Source: Bacteroidia bacterium (GTDB lineage Bacteria > Bacteroidota > Bacteroidia > JANWJV01). Taken from it: a DNA stretch of 53,486 nt. The notes below the pieces were generated by a model, which did not search any database, was not told the DNA's origin, and was given only the letters and a program-made list of their open reading frames with translations. This document shows, piece after piece, positions 7,812 through 14,573 of this stretch. Each line of letters starts with the position of its first letter. The first letter of the stretch is position 1. The translations under genes were made by a program, and so were the position numbers. Where the stretch lies: NCBI GenBank assembly GCA_025451785.1, contig JANWJV010000128.1, positions 1 to 53,486 of the forward strand, in the 5' to 3' direction.

Positions 7812-8867
7812 TCAAGCCCGGGCCGCCGGCAATAGGATGATAAAGGTGCTTCCTTCTCCCGCCTTACTTGTTACCCGTATGCTGCCTCCGTGACCGGCGA
7901 TGATATTGTAGGCCGAAGCCAATCCCAGGCCTGTTCCTCTTTTCTTAGAGGAGAAAAAGGGCTCAAAGAGCCTGATCATGTTCTCTTGAGGGATCCCTTG
8001 CCCATTGTCGGTTATAGTGAGGCAGTGTTCCTTTCCTGAGGTGAAAGCCTCCACCTGTATTTGTCCTTTCCTTTCCTCCACAGCCTCTACTGCGTTTACC
8101 AAAATATTCAGGATGGCAATGACCAGTTTCTCTTTGTCGCCTTTGAGGGCGAGGTGCTGGTCCGCGTTCTTTTCGAGCAATATGCCTTTCAGTTTGATCC
8201 GGTCGTCGGCGAGTATCAGCGCTTCTTCCAGCGGCTCGTGAAGCTGAAGCCGCTTCATCCGGAAGGTGTCGAAGCGGGTAGCATTCAGCAGGTCCTCAAT
8301 AAGGCGGTTGATGCGGCGTTCGTTGCGTTCGATGATCGACAGAAAGTCTTCAGCACTTTTATTCTTCTCCTCCGCATGAAGCAGTTCACGCAGTTCATGC
8401 ACCGACAGGCGGATATTGGTGAGCGGATTTTTGATCTCGTGGGCAATGATATCGGCGCTTTCTCTCAGTGACCGCAGTATGCGTGAGCGGTTAAGTGTTG
8501 ACCGTATGCTTCGCTCCAGCTGCAATGCGGTACATCCCTTTTCCGACAGGTGGTCGTTCATGCCCGAGCGCTGCACCACCTGTTCGAACAACTGGTCGTT
8601 CTTACCGGTAATGAAGATACAAGGGAGATAACTGAAATGCCTGAGGGTATATTCAGCAATGCTGATGCAGGGGCTTCCCTCTTCGCCGCACAAGGCGATC
8701 AGCAGGTCGAAAGAATGTGTGCTGAGCAGGTCGGCACATTTCTCAGGCGAACTCGCCTTTAGGAGCATCAGCTTTAACGGCATCTGCCGGAGCCATCCTT
8801 CAACGGCAGGTTCAGTTTCGCTGCCAGGATGAACCAGCAACAGCCAAATAGGAGTATCAGGGTCCAT
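7812..8867 (-). CDS. Soluble sensor histidine kinase with degenerate receiver domain
   Basis: 351 residues from ATG at 8867 (MDPDTPIW); an ATG at 8915 would add 16 residues. The first 125 residues have the shape of a response-regulator receiver (IWLLLV, DLLIAL, CIFITGKND with the conserved Lys89), but the acidic pair and the phospho-acceptor Asp (around residues 59-60, Leu-Cys) are missing. The kinase core follows: H-box SADIIAHEIKNPLTNIRLS with His143, N-box NILVNAVEAV, G1 DNGQGIP, F-box FEPFFSSK and G2 GTGLGLA. There is no membrane segment, so it is cytoplasmic. The NtrC-type regulator at 11367 is a plausible partner because it is the nearest response regulator, but this is inference. Confidence 0.88.
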   Translation of the reverse strand: MDPDTPIWLLLVHPGSETEPAVEGWLRQMPLKLMLLKASSPEKCADLLSTHSFDLLIALCGEEGSPCISIAEYTLRHFSYLPCIFITGKNDQLFEQVVQRSGMNDHLSEKGCTALQLERSIRSTLNRSRILRSLRESADIIAHEIKNPLTNIRLSVHELRELLHAEEKNKSAEDFLSIIERNERRINRLIEDLLNATRFDTFRMKRLQLHEPLEEALILADDRIKLKGILLEKNADQHLALKGDKEKLVIAILNILVNAVEAVEERKGQIQVEAFTSGKEHCLTITDNGQGIPQENMIRLFEPFFSSKKRGTGLGLASAYNIIAGHGGSIRVTSKAGEGSTFIILLPAARA

Positions 8868-8957
8868 AACCCGGTTGGTATTGTTAACAATGCCGGGCGT
8901 TTTTAACGGCCCCATGGAAGGCCGCTGTAAAAGTACATATTAGAACCTTGTATTTTC

Positions 8958-8983
8958 GATAAGGGGTCTTTTCACCCCTTATC
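8958..8983. repeat. Perfect hairpin in the kinase/DUF892 intergenic region
   Basis: GATAAGGGGT (8958-8967) and ACCCCTTATC (8974-8983) form a 10-bp perfect stem with loop CTTTTC. No T-run follows on either strand, so a terminator is unlikely. It lies between two divergent genes and could be an operator or a 5' leader structure of the kinase mRNA. Confidence 0.4.
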
Positions 8984-9064
8984 TCTGAAGATATTCTACA
9001 AAAAATTCAACCTTGCTCAATGATCCCCACCGCATCTGTAATGGTATAAAATTGGAAAGCGGAA

Positions 9065-9083
9065 TGTTCTAATCAATAGAACA
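9065..9083. promoter_or_regulatory. Possible operator: 7-5-7 inverted repeat before the DUF892 gene
   Basis: TGTTCTA (9065-9071), spacer ATCAA, TAGAACA (9077-9083). It ends seven bases before the ATG at 9091, so it could bind a dimeric repressor or fold in the mRNA to block translation. No known operator consensus was matched. Confidence 0.35.
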
Positions 9084-9090
9084 CATAAAT

Positions 9091-9669
9091 ATGCCAAGCA
9101 AAAGAAACACGTCCAATTCCAGGCGGAATGCCCGGAGGGACAACAAAGACAAACAAGAGAACAGCCTCCGCGAATTTTTTCTAAGTGAGCTGAAGGACAT
9201 TTACTGGGCCGAGAAGCACCTGGTAAAAGAATTGCCAAAAATGGAGAAGGCCGCCACCACCGAAAGTCTCAGGGAGGCCATCGCGGAGCATCTCGAAGTA
9301 ACGGAGCAACAGGTGGAGAAGATCGAAGAGATCTTTGAGATGCTAAATGAGCGTTCGCAAGCCAAGCGTTGTGAGGCCATGGAAGGCATTACCCGTGAAG
9401 GTATGAGGGTGGTGGAGGAAACCGAAAAGGGATCTCTTACAAGGGATGTTGCCATTATCGTTGCCGCACAAAAGATAGAGCATTATGAGATCGCTGCCTA
9501 TGGAGGCCTTGCACAGATCGCACGCACCCTCGGTGAGGACCATGCGGCTTCGGTACTGGATGAGATACTACAGGAGGAGAAAGAGGCTGATCGTATGCTT
9601 ACCGATGTGGCGGAGGAGCATGTGAACGAAGAGGCGCTTATGGAAGAAATGGAAGAAGGTGAAGAATAA
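9091..9669 (+). CDS. DUF892 (YciF-like) ferritin-like stress protein
   Basis: 192 residues. After a basic, disordered leader of about 25 residues, the sequence has the DUF892/YciE-YciF pattern: LREFFLSELKDIYWAEKHLVKELPKMEKAA at the start, a central KIEHYEIAAYGGLAQIA helix and a C-terminal EEKEADRMLTDVAEE helix. YciF-like proteins form a four-helix ferritin-like bundle with carboxylate/His metal ligands and are induced by stress in several bacteria; the reaction is unknown. The tail is strongly acidic (EEMEEGEE). Upstream are two inverted repeats that could control it, and a strong terminator follows. Confidence 0.92.
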   Translation: MPSKRNTSNSRRNARRDNKDKQENSLREFFLSELKDIYWAEKHLVKELPKMEKAATTESLREAIAEHLEVTEQQVEKIEEIFEMLNERSQAKRCEAMEGITREGMRVVEETEKGSLTRDVAIIVAAQKIEHYEIAAYGGLAQIARTLGEDHAASVLDEILQEEKEADRMLTDVAEEHVNEEALMEEMEEGEE

Positions 9670-9682
9670 TAAAGAGGATAAA

Positions 9683-9714
9683 AGAGAAAACCTTCCTTAG
9701 CGAAGGTTTTCTCT
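9683..9714. terminator. Bidirectional terminator
   Basis: A perfect 13-bp stem: AGAGAAAACCTTC (9683-9695) with GAAGGTTTTCTCT (9702-9714), loop CTTAGC. Its A/T-rich outer arms give U-runs in both directions. It lies between the convergent DUF892 gene and the small gene ending at 9725. Confidence 0.8.
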
Positions 9715-9724
9715 AAACATTGGT

Positions 9725-9988
9725 TCACATTGGCTTATTTCTCTTTTCGCTTGATTCGCCTGTCCGCGTCATGTCATTGTCATCGTCAGGAATGTTCGTC
9801 TCAGGCCTGTTCTTCTCTGTTTCTTCTTCTTCCTCGGTAGGGTAAGGCGGCTGATTGCTTTGAGGGTTGCCCTTCTTGCCACTTCCCTGAGAGTTGGTGA
9901 TGTCCTTCTCTTTGTTGCCAGAATTGTTCTTGTTACCGGTCTCCTGCCTCTTGGCATCTTCCGGTTGTTCTTTCTTTGCGTTTTTCAT
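9725..9988 (-). CDS. Small hydrophilic, probably disordered protein
   Basis: 87 residues made almost entirely of Lys, Glu, Asn, Asp, Gly, Ser and Pro, with a run of five Glu around residue 53 and no hydrophobic core. No signal peptide. Composition resembles hydrophilin-like or stress-related disordered proteins, but no family is recognised. It is the last of three same-strand small frames (9725-10375) and ends at the strong shared terminator, which supports it being transcribed. Another reading frame over the same bases is open but less plausible. Confidence 0.5.
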   Translation of the reverse strand: MKNAKKEQPEDAKRQETGNKNNSGNKEKDITNSQGSGKKGNPQSNQPPYPTEEEEETEKNRPETNIPDDDNDMTRTGESSEKRNKPM

Positions 9989-10011
9989 AACGATCGTTAA
10001 AAGGGTTGATA

Positions 10012-10170
10012 CTATTCTTCTTCGTATTGGCCGCTGCGGCTTCTTTGAGAATTTCTCTCCTGGCCAGTACGGCGGCTTTCGTTCTGCGTGCTGCGCGGCC
10101 TCCTGTTAGCAGATGAGCCGCGGCTCTTGTTCTTGTCCCTGTCGGACTTGTTTTTTCGTTGCGTTTTCAT
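10012..10170 (-). CDS. Small basic, Arg/Ser/Asn-rich protein (52 aa)
   Basis: A 52-residue frame starting MKTQRKNKSDRDKNKSRGSS and ending SGQYEEE. It is rich in Arg, Lys, Ser, Asn and Gln, lacks hydrophobic stretches, and is predicted disordered. Its high positive charge would allow nucleic acid binding, but nothing proves it. It lies 23 bases upstream of the 87-residue disordered protein on the same strand, suggesting one transcript. No Shine-Dalgarno is visible, as usual here. Family not recognised. Confidence 0.45.
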   Translation of the reverse strand: MKTQRKNKSDRDKNKSRGSSANRRPRSTQNESRRTGQERNSQRSRSGQYEEE

Positions 10171-10192
10171 GTTGATAGTTATTGGTTTGCAA

Positions 10193-10375
10193 CTAACGTT
10201 TAATAATCGTGCCGCGAAGAAAAGCCCGTTCTGAACTACCGTCGGGGGTATTGAGAGAGGTGGAAGGCTCTTGAAAGGGGAAGGCTGTCCCCGCTTCGGG
10301 AATTAATTTCACGAGGCTGGGCTTAGCATTCATTGGTCGCTCCCCCGCGATATGCGAAGGCTTCATTAATAACAT
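10193..10375 (-). CDS. Possible small protein, weakly supported
   Basis: A 60-residue frame (or 46 residues from an internal Met, MNAKPSLVKLIPEAG) on the same strand and just upstream of two other small frames. The composition is ordinary and no motif or signal is seen. It is listed because it fits head-to-tail with its neighbours and otherwise 270 bases would be empty; it may be a chance frame. Confidence 0.25.
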   Translation of the reverse strand: MLLMKPSHIAGERPMNAKPSLVKLIPEAGTAFPFQEPSTSLNTPDGSSERAFLRGTIIKR

Positions 10376-10440
10376 GGAAGAGCAAAGATTGGCATGATAA
10401 TCTGTAAGAACCGGTTCAAATCATAACTAAAATATAACGT

Positions 10441-10875
10441 ATGAAAAAGATCAGTTTGTTTTTACCGGCGTTGTGTGCCGGCATGTTGTCGTTCGGCCAG
10501 GTACCCGACAGCATCACTACCAGGTTCAATACCGCACATCCGGGTGTGTCGCAAGTGGAATGGAAGACCACCGACAAAGGGTATAAGGTCAGTTTCATCG
10601 ATACGATGAAGATGGAACATTTTATAATGTATGATAATACGGGTAAGCTTCATGAGCACCGTTATCGTCTTGCCAGCTGGGATGTGCCCGCAACCGTTTC
10701 GGGATATTATACGCGTTCGTACCCTATGGAAAAAGAGTACAGGGTGTGGGTGTTGATCGATAAGTGGGGGAACCGGAACTACTATATAAAGAGGAGATCG
10801 GAAGTGCTGTATTTTGACAAAGAGGGAAAATACAGCAGGAAGGAGAAGACGGATGAAGCAAATAAAAACAAATAG
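10441..10875 (+). CDS. PepSY-like secreted protein
   Basis: 144 residues with a signal peptide (MKKISLFLPALCAGMLSFGQ). The mature protein starts VPDSITTRFNTAHPGVSQVEW and continues with alternating strands (GYKVSFIDTMKMEHFIMYDNTGKLHEH), the pattern of Bacteroidota PepSY-like/DUF2874 periplasmic proteins. Members are thought to be inhibitory or ligand-binding modules; no substrate is known. It ends in a Lys/Glu-rich tail. Located between small stress-type genes. Confidence 0.75.
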   Translation: MKKISLFLPALCAGMLSFGQVPDSITTRFNTAHPGVSQVEWKTTDKGYKVSFIDTMKMEHFIMYDNTGKLHEHRYRLASWDVPATVSGYYTRSYPMEKEYRVWVLIDKWGNRNYYIKRRSEVLYFDKEGKYSRKEKTDEANKNK

Positions 10876-10878
10876 TCC

Positions 10879-10986
10879 ATGTTTGAAGCCGGATGCAAGC
10901 GCCTCTTCTTGGGGATTATATTCTACGGCCACTTAATAAATACTCTTGGATTTCTTCTGCCTGGTGCTGGCATGATTTTCACATAA
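10879..10986 (+). CDS. Possible 35-residue hydrophobic peptide
   Basis: A short frame between the PepSY-like gene and ytxH-like gene, beginning MFEAGCKRLFLGIIFYGHLI and continuing with Gly, Leu and Phe to GMIFT. Most of it could form one membrane helix. It starts three bases after the previous stop. No ribosome-binding site or family match is visible, so it may be chance. Confidence 0.22.
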   Translation: MFEAGCKRLFLGIIFYGHLINTLGFLLPGAGMIFT

Positions 10987-11011
10987 AATAACCGAACAAA
11001 AAAATCAAGAC

Positions 11012-11233
11012 ATGACAAACGGAAAGATCGCAGGAACGCTGACACTCCTTGCAGGAGCAGCGATAGGTGCCGTAGCAGGAGTTCTGCTGGCCCCTGAAAA
11101 AGGAAAAGAAATGCGCAGGAAAGTATTCAGCGGCGCAAGAAGCATTGCCGAACGGATAAAAAGCAAAGTGAACGAGGAGATGGATGAAATAAAGGAAAAT
11201 AAGACCAGTAAGGGAACAGAACGCGGATATTGA
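11012..11233 (+). CDS. YtxH domain protein
   Basis: 73 residues. The N-terminal half is a Gly/Ala-rich membrane helix, LTLLAGAAIGAVAGVLLAPE, directly followed by KGKEMRRKV, the signature of YtxH proteins. The rest is a charged amphipathic helix (AERIKSKVNEEMDEIKENK). YtxH proteins are small, single-pass membrane proteins connected with general stress in Firmicutes and common in Bacteroidota stress islands; the mechanism is unknown. It lies just before the promoter of the sigma-54 activator gene. Confidence 0.9.
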   Translation: MTNGKIAGTLTLLAGAAIGAVAGVLLAPEKGKEMRRKVFSGARSIAERIKSKVNEEMDEIKENKTSKGTERGY

Positions 11234-11277
11234 TCGTGATTTTGATCACAGGTTACAAAGACAGCGTTCTTTTTCCT

Positions 11278-11285
11278 TAACTTTG
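11278..11285 (+). promoter_or_regulatory. -7 promoter element upstream of the sigma-54 activator gene
   Basis: TAACTTTG, a full match to TAnnTTTG. The transcript would start near 11291, giving a leader of about 75 bases to the chosen ATG. No clear -33 element at the expected distance. Confidence 0.4.
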
Positions 11286-11366
11286 ACCATCCCTTAAAAA
11301 CTTCCCTTTGTTTATTTATTGATCAGATCTTTCCGGAATTTTCTGGAAGGATCATATGCGGCTGAT

Positions 11367-12827
11367 ATGAGCAGAGTACTGATCATTGATGATGATATTG
11401 ATATTTGCCAGCTCCTGGATCGCTTCTTAAGCAGGAAAGGCCATGAAGTTAATTTTGTGACCTCTGGCAAGAAAGCCCTTGATTACCTGAAGGACTCGAA
11501 AGCGGAAATTATCATTTGCGACTTTCGTCTCCCTGATACTGATGGCAAAGAACTTCTGCAGAAGATCAAGGCCATGCATCCGAAAACGGAAGTGATCATC
11601 ATCACCGGTTATTCAGATGTTAAAACCGCGGTAGAGGTCATTAAGGCCGGAGCTTTTGATTACGTTACCAAGCCTTTGCTGCCGGAAGAGGTGCTTATGC
11701 TCATACGCAGGATCACCGAATCGAAAGAGGAAACAGGAGGGAAGTCGCTTGCCGGGCAGGAACCGGTCAACGGAATATCCTCTCTCAGAGCTGATGGCGG
11801 TTCCGAAAGGAAGATGTTGAGCTCAAGGACCAAGAATTACGTAGTTGGCATTAGTAAGGAAGCGGAGAAACTACAGAGCCAGATAGAACTTGTGGCGCCC
11901 ACCAATTATTCGGTCATCATTTATGGCGAAAGCGGTACCGGCAAGGAATCGGTGGCTTATAACATTCATGCTTCAAGCACGCGTTGCGACATGCCATTTA
12001 TAGCTGTTGACTGCGGTTCTCTTACAAAGGAATTGGCCAGCAGCGAACTTTTTGGGCACGAAAAAGGAGCGTTCACTGGTGCGCTTCAATCAAAGGTAGG
12101 GCAGTTTGAGATCGCCAACGGAGGAACTATTTTCCTGGATGAGATCACCAACCTTACTTATGACATACAGGTATCTCTCCTGAGGGTTATACAGGAAAGG
12201 AAGATCAGGCGGCTTGGCTCGGCCAAAGAAACCAATATTGATGTTCGCATCATCGTGGCCTCCAATGAAAAGCTCAATGAGGCTACACTTCGCGGAAGGT
12301 TCAGGGAGGACCTCTACCATCGTTTTAATGAGTTCTCCATCGATCTGCCACCTCTGCGGGAACGCAACCAGGACATCATGATCTTTGCCGACTTCTTTCT
12401 TAGCAATGCAAATACCGAATTGGGAAAGCATATCAGTGGCTTTATCCCTGAAGTAGAAAAGGTGTTCCTGGAGTATGACTGGCCGGGGAATTTGAGAGAA
12501 ATGAACAATGTTATAAAACGGGCAGCCCTTCTTGCGGTGAAGGATATTATTACGCTTGAAACACTTCCCCAGGAGCTTATTTTCAAAGCCAAGTTTAGCC
12601 TCGAAGACGCTCGTATCGCTGTAGATACAAGTTCTCAGCAGCCGCTAAAAGTGATCCCGGAGCTAAAGTCGGCCGCACTTCACGCCGAATATGATAAGAT
12701 ACTGGAAGTGCTTCGTAAGGTCAACTTCAATAAATCCAAAGCTGCATTACTTCTGAATATCGACCGAAAGACCCTATACAATAAAATGAAGACCTTTAAC
12801 CTTATTTCTCATGCAAACCGATCCTGA
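11367..12827 (+). CDS. Sigma-54-dependent response regulator (NtrC family)
   Basis: 486 residues from ATG at 11367 (MSRVLIIDDD), preferred over an earlier in-frame start at 11319 because receiver domains begin right here. Domains: receiver (3-120, acidic DDD at 8-10, phospho-acceptor Asp52 in CDFRLPDTDG), AAA+ (about 160-395) with Walker A GESGTGKE at 187-194, the sigma-54 contact loop GAFTGA at 234-239 and Walker B GGTIFLDE, then a Fis-type helix-turn-helix (KSKAALLLNIDRKTLYNKM). It activates sigma-54 promoters when phosphorylated. The likely kinase is either the soluble kinase at 7812-8867 or the propeller kinase downstream; sequence alone does not decide. Targets unknown. Confidence 0.95.
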   Translation: MSRVLIIDDDIDICQLLDRFLSRKGHEVNFVTSGKKALDYLKDSKAEIIICDFRLPDTDGKELLQKIKAMHPKTEVIIITGYSDVKTAVEVIKAGAFDYVTKPLLPEEVLMLIRRITESKEETGGKSLAGQEPVNGISSLRADGGSERKMLSSRTKNYVVGISKEAEKLQSQIELVAPTNYSVIIYGESGTGKESVAYNIHASSTRCDMPFIAVDCGSLTKELASSELFGHEKGAFTGALQSKVGQFEIANGGTIFLDEITNLTYDIQVSLLRVIQERKIRRLGSAKETNIDVRIIVASNEKLNEATLRGRFREDLYHRFNEFSIDLPPLRERNQDIMIFADFFLSNANTELGKHISGFIPEVEKVFLEYDWPGNLREMNNVIKRAALLAVKDIITLETLPQELIFKAKFSLEDARIAVDTSSQQPLKVIPELKSAALHAEYDKILEVLRKVNFNKSKAALLLNIDRKTLYNKMKTFNLISHANRS

Positions 12828-12890
12828 ACGCCTCCTCTCCTGTCAGTGATTTTTTTTATTTGAAAAAAATAGTGACTTTCACCGATAGGA

Positions 12891-13676
12891 ATGAAGTTGA
12901 AAGCCATTATAGTTGACGATGAAGCCCCTGCAAGGGAAAATCTCCGGTTCCTTATACAGGATTATTGCCCTGAGATAGAAGTTGCCGGAACCGCCGATTC
13001 AGTGAAAACGGCGCGCCAGTTGATTGGGGAGGTGTCGCCTCAGGTTATATTCCTTGATATACGTATGCCTTCAGGCGCCGAAGGGTTCGAACTGCTTGAA
13101 TCGCTGCCGGAAAAGAAATTCCAGGTTGTTTTTGTTACCGCGTTTAAAGATTACGCCATCAAGGCCTTCAACGCTAACGCCATACATTATATCCTTAAAC
13201 CGGTTGATATCGACGACTTGCAGGCCGCGGTAAAAAAATTAGTGGAGACCAACGAGCTTTTCAGAAATAACACGGAGAATTTTTCCAATTATATCAAGTC
13301 GCTGGAGAACCTCACAAAGAACATGAACCTGAATGCGCCAGCTGGTAGGATCACCATCAATCATGCAAAAGGCTTTAAGATCATTGATCCGGCCGATATT
13401 GTTTACCTGGAAGGAGAAGGGAATTATACCACCCTTTATTTTGCTGACAGTACAAAGTATGTTGATACCAAGACCCTTGGGATCTACGAGGACATTCTGG
13501 ATCCGCGAAAGTTCTTCAGGATACACAAGTCCTACATACTTAATATCTCCTGTATAAAGGAATACCTTAACGAAGATGGTGCTTTCGCGGTGCTTAAAAG
13601 CGGTCTCCGGCTGCCCATTTCGAGACACCGGCTTAACGAATTCCTTGATTTCTTCCGTCAGGAGAAACAAAGCTGA
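12891..13676 (+). CDS. LytTR-family response regulator, copy 1
   Basis: 261 residues. Receiver domain at 1-120 with Asp9-Asp10 and phospho-acceptor Asp56 in VIFLDIRMP; LytTR DNA-binding domain at about 150-257 (GRITINHAKGFKIIDPADIVYLEGEGNYTTLYF split by its typical strands, then FFRIHKSYILN). It is an AlgR/AgrA-type activator partnered with LytS-type kinases. The next gene is a close paralogue and the gene after that is a LytS-type kinase with a propeller sensor, which strongly suggests a shared pathway. A short A/T-rich gap separates it from the sigma-54 activator. Confidence 0.94.
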   Translation: MKLKAIIVDDEAPARENLRFLIQDYCPEIEVAGTADSVKTARQLIGEVSPQVIFLDIRMPSGAEGFELLESLPEKKFQVVFVTAFKDYAIKAFNANAIHYILKPVDIDDLQAAVKKLVETNELFRNNTENFSNYIKSLENLTKNMNLNAPAGRITINHAKGFKIIDPADIVYLEGEGNYTTLYFADSTKYVDTKTLGIYEDILDPRKFFRIHKSYILNISCIKEYLNEDGAFAVLKSGLRLPISRHRLNEFLDFFRQEKQS

Positions 13677-13761
13677 TGCATTTGGCTCAACAAAGCCTAC
13701 CATTCGATCAGTCATAACCACCATTCCGTCAATTTCGCATCTTTTTTAGGACTTGTCTCGT

Positions 13762-13769
13762 TAGCTTTG
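13762..13769 (+). promoter_or_regulatory. -7 promoter element before the second LytTR gene
   Basis: TAGCTTTG matches TAnnTTTG; the predicted start leaves a leader of roughly 35 bases. No convincing -33 element. It would let the second regulator and the kinase be expressed apart from the first regulator. Confidence 0.35.
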
Positions 13770-13810
13770 GTGTGAAGCACCTTATTTATTAACCCCTAAA
13801 ACCCCGGCCC

Positions 13811-14569
13811 ATGAAACTCAAGACAATTGTTGTTGACGACGAGCACAACTGCCGCATCAACCTGAAAATGCTGCTGGATGAATTTTGTCCTGAGATAGAA
13901 GTGGTAGCAATTGCCGAATCGGCCGCAATGGCCAGGGAACTTATTAAGGAGCACAACCCCGATGTTATTTTTCTTGATATAAAAATGCCCGGTGAGGATG
14001 GTTTTTCGTTCCTCAAATCACTATCAGAACGTGAGTTCTCGGTGGTGTTCACCACTGCCCATAACGAATATGCCTTGAAAGCCTTCAAGGAGAATGCGAT
14101 CGATTACCTTGAAAAACCGATCGACATCGAAGACCTTAAGAACACAGTTAAAAAACTGGTTGCGGTACAGGAAAGTAAATCGGGTATTGACCGCAATGCC
14201 ATTAAGAACCTTCTGGAGAGTGTGGTAGATGTTAAGGAAAATGGAACAGTAGCGATCACCACCACCGATGGATTTGTGATGGTGAAGAACGAAGAGATCA
14301 TTTACCTTGAGGCCGACGAGAACTATACCACGATATATCTCACCAATAATCGCAAGTATGTGAGTTGTGGAACTATCAAAAAGTTCGAGGATATTCTGAA
14401 TAAGAAAATGTTCTTCCGCACTCATCGCTCATACATCATTAATATGACCTGTCACCTGAAGGAGTTTAGCAGGAAGGAGGGGAACATGGTGATCATGAGC
14501 AATAATGTGAAGCTACCGGTAGCAAGGCGCACCCTCCAGGAATTTTTCGAACAGATCAACACCATTTGA
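13811..14569 (+). CDS. LytTR-family response regulator, copy 2
   Basis: 252 residues, same architecture as the preceding gene: receiver with Asp9-Asp10 and Asp56 (VIFLDIKMP), then LytTR domain from about 145 (FVMVKNEEIIYLEADENYTT, FFRTHRSYIIN). The two share the opening MKLK..(I/V)VDDE and FCPEIEV-like blocks and similar linkers, so they probably arose by duplication. It ends four bases before the propeller histidine kinase, so these two are almost surely translated from one mRNA and form a cognate pair. DNA targets are unknown. Confidence 0.95.
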   Translation: MKLKTIVVDDEHNCRINLKMLLDEFCPEIEVVAIAESAAMARELIKEHNPDVIFLDIKMPGEDGFSFLKSLSEREFSVVFTTAHNEYALKAFKENAIDYLEKPIDIEDLKNTVKKLVAVQESKSGIDRNAIKNLLESVVDVKENGTVAITTTDGFVMVKNEEIIYLEADENYTTIYLTNNRKYVSCGTIKKFEDILNKKMFFRTHRSYIINMTCHLKEFSRKEGNMVIMSNNVKLPVARRTLQEFFEQINTI

Positions 14570-14573
14570 TCGT

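Noticed and set aside
10462-10932. 156-codon frame on the minus strand
   Set aside because: Opposes the PepSY-like gene, which has a good signal peptide; the minus frame does not look like a protein.
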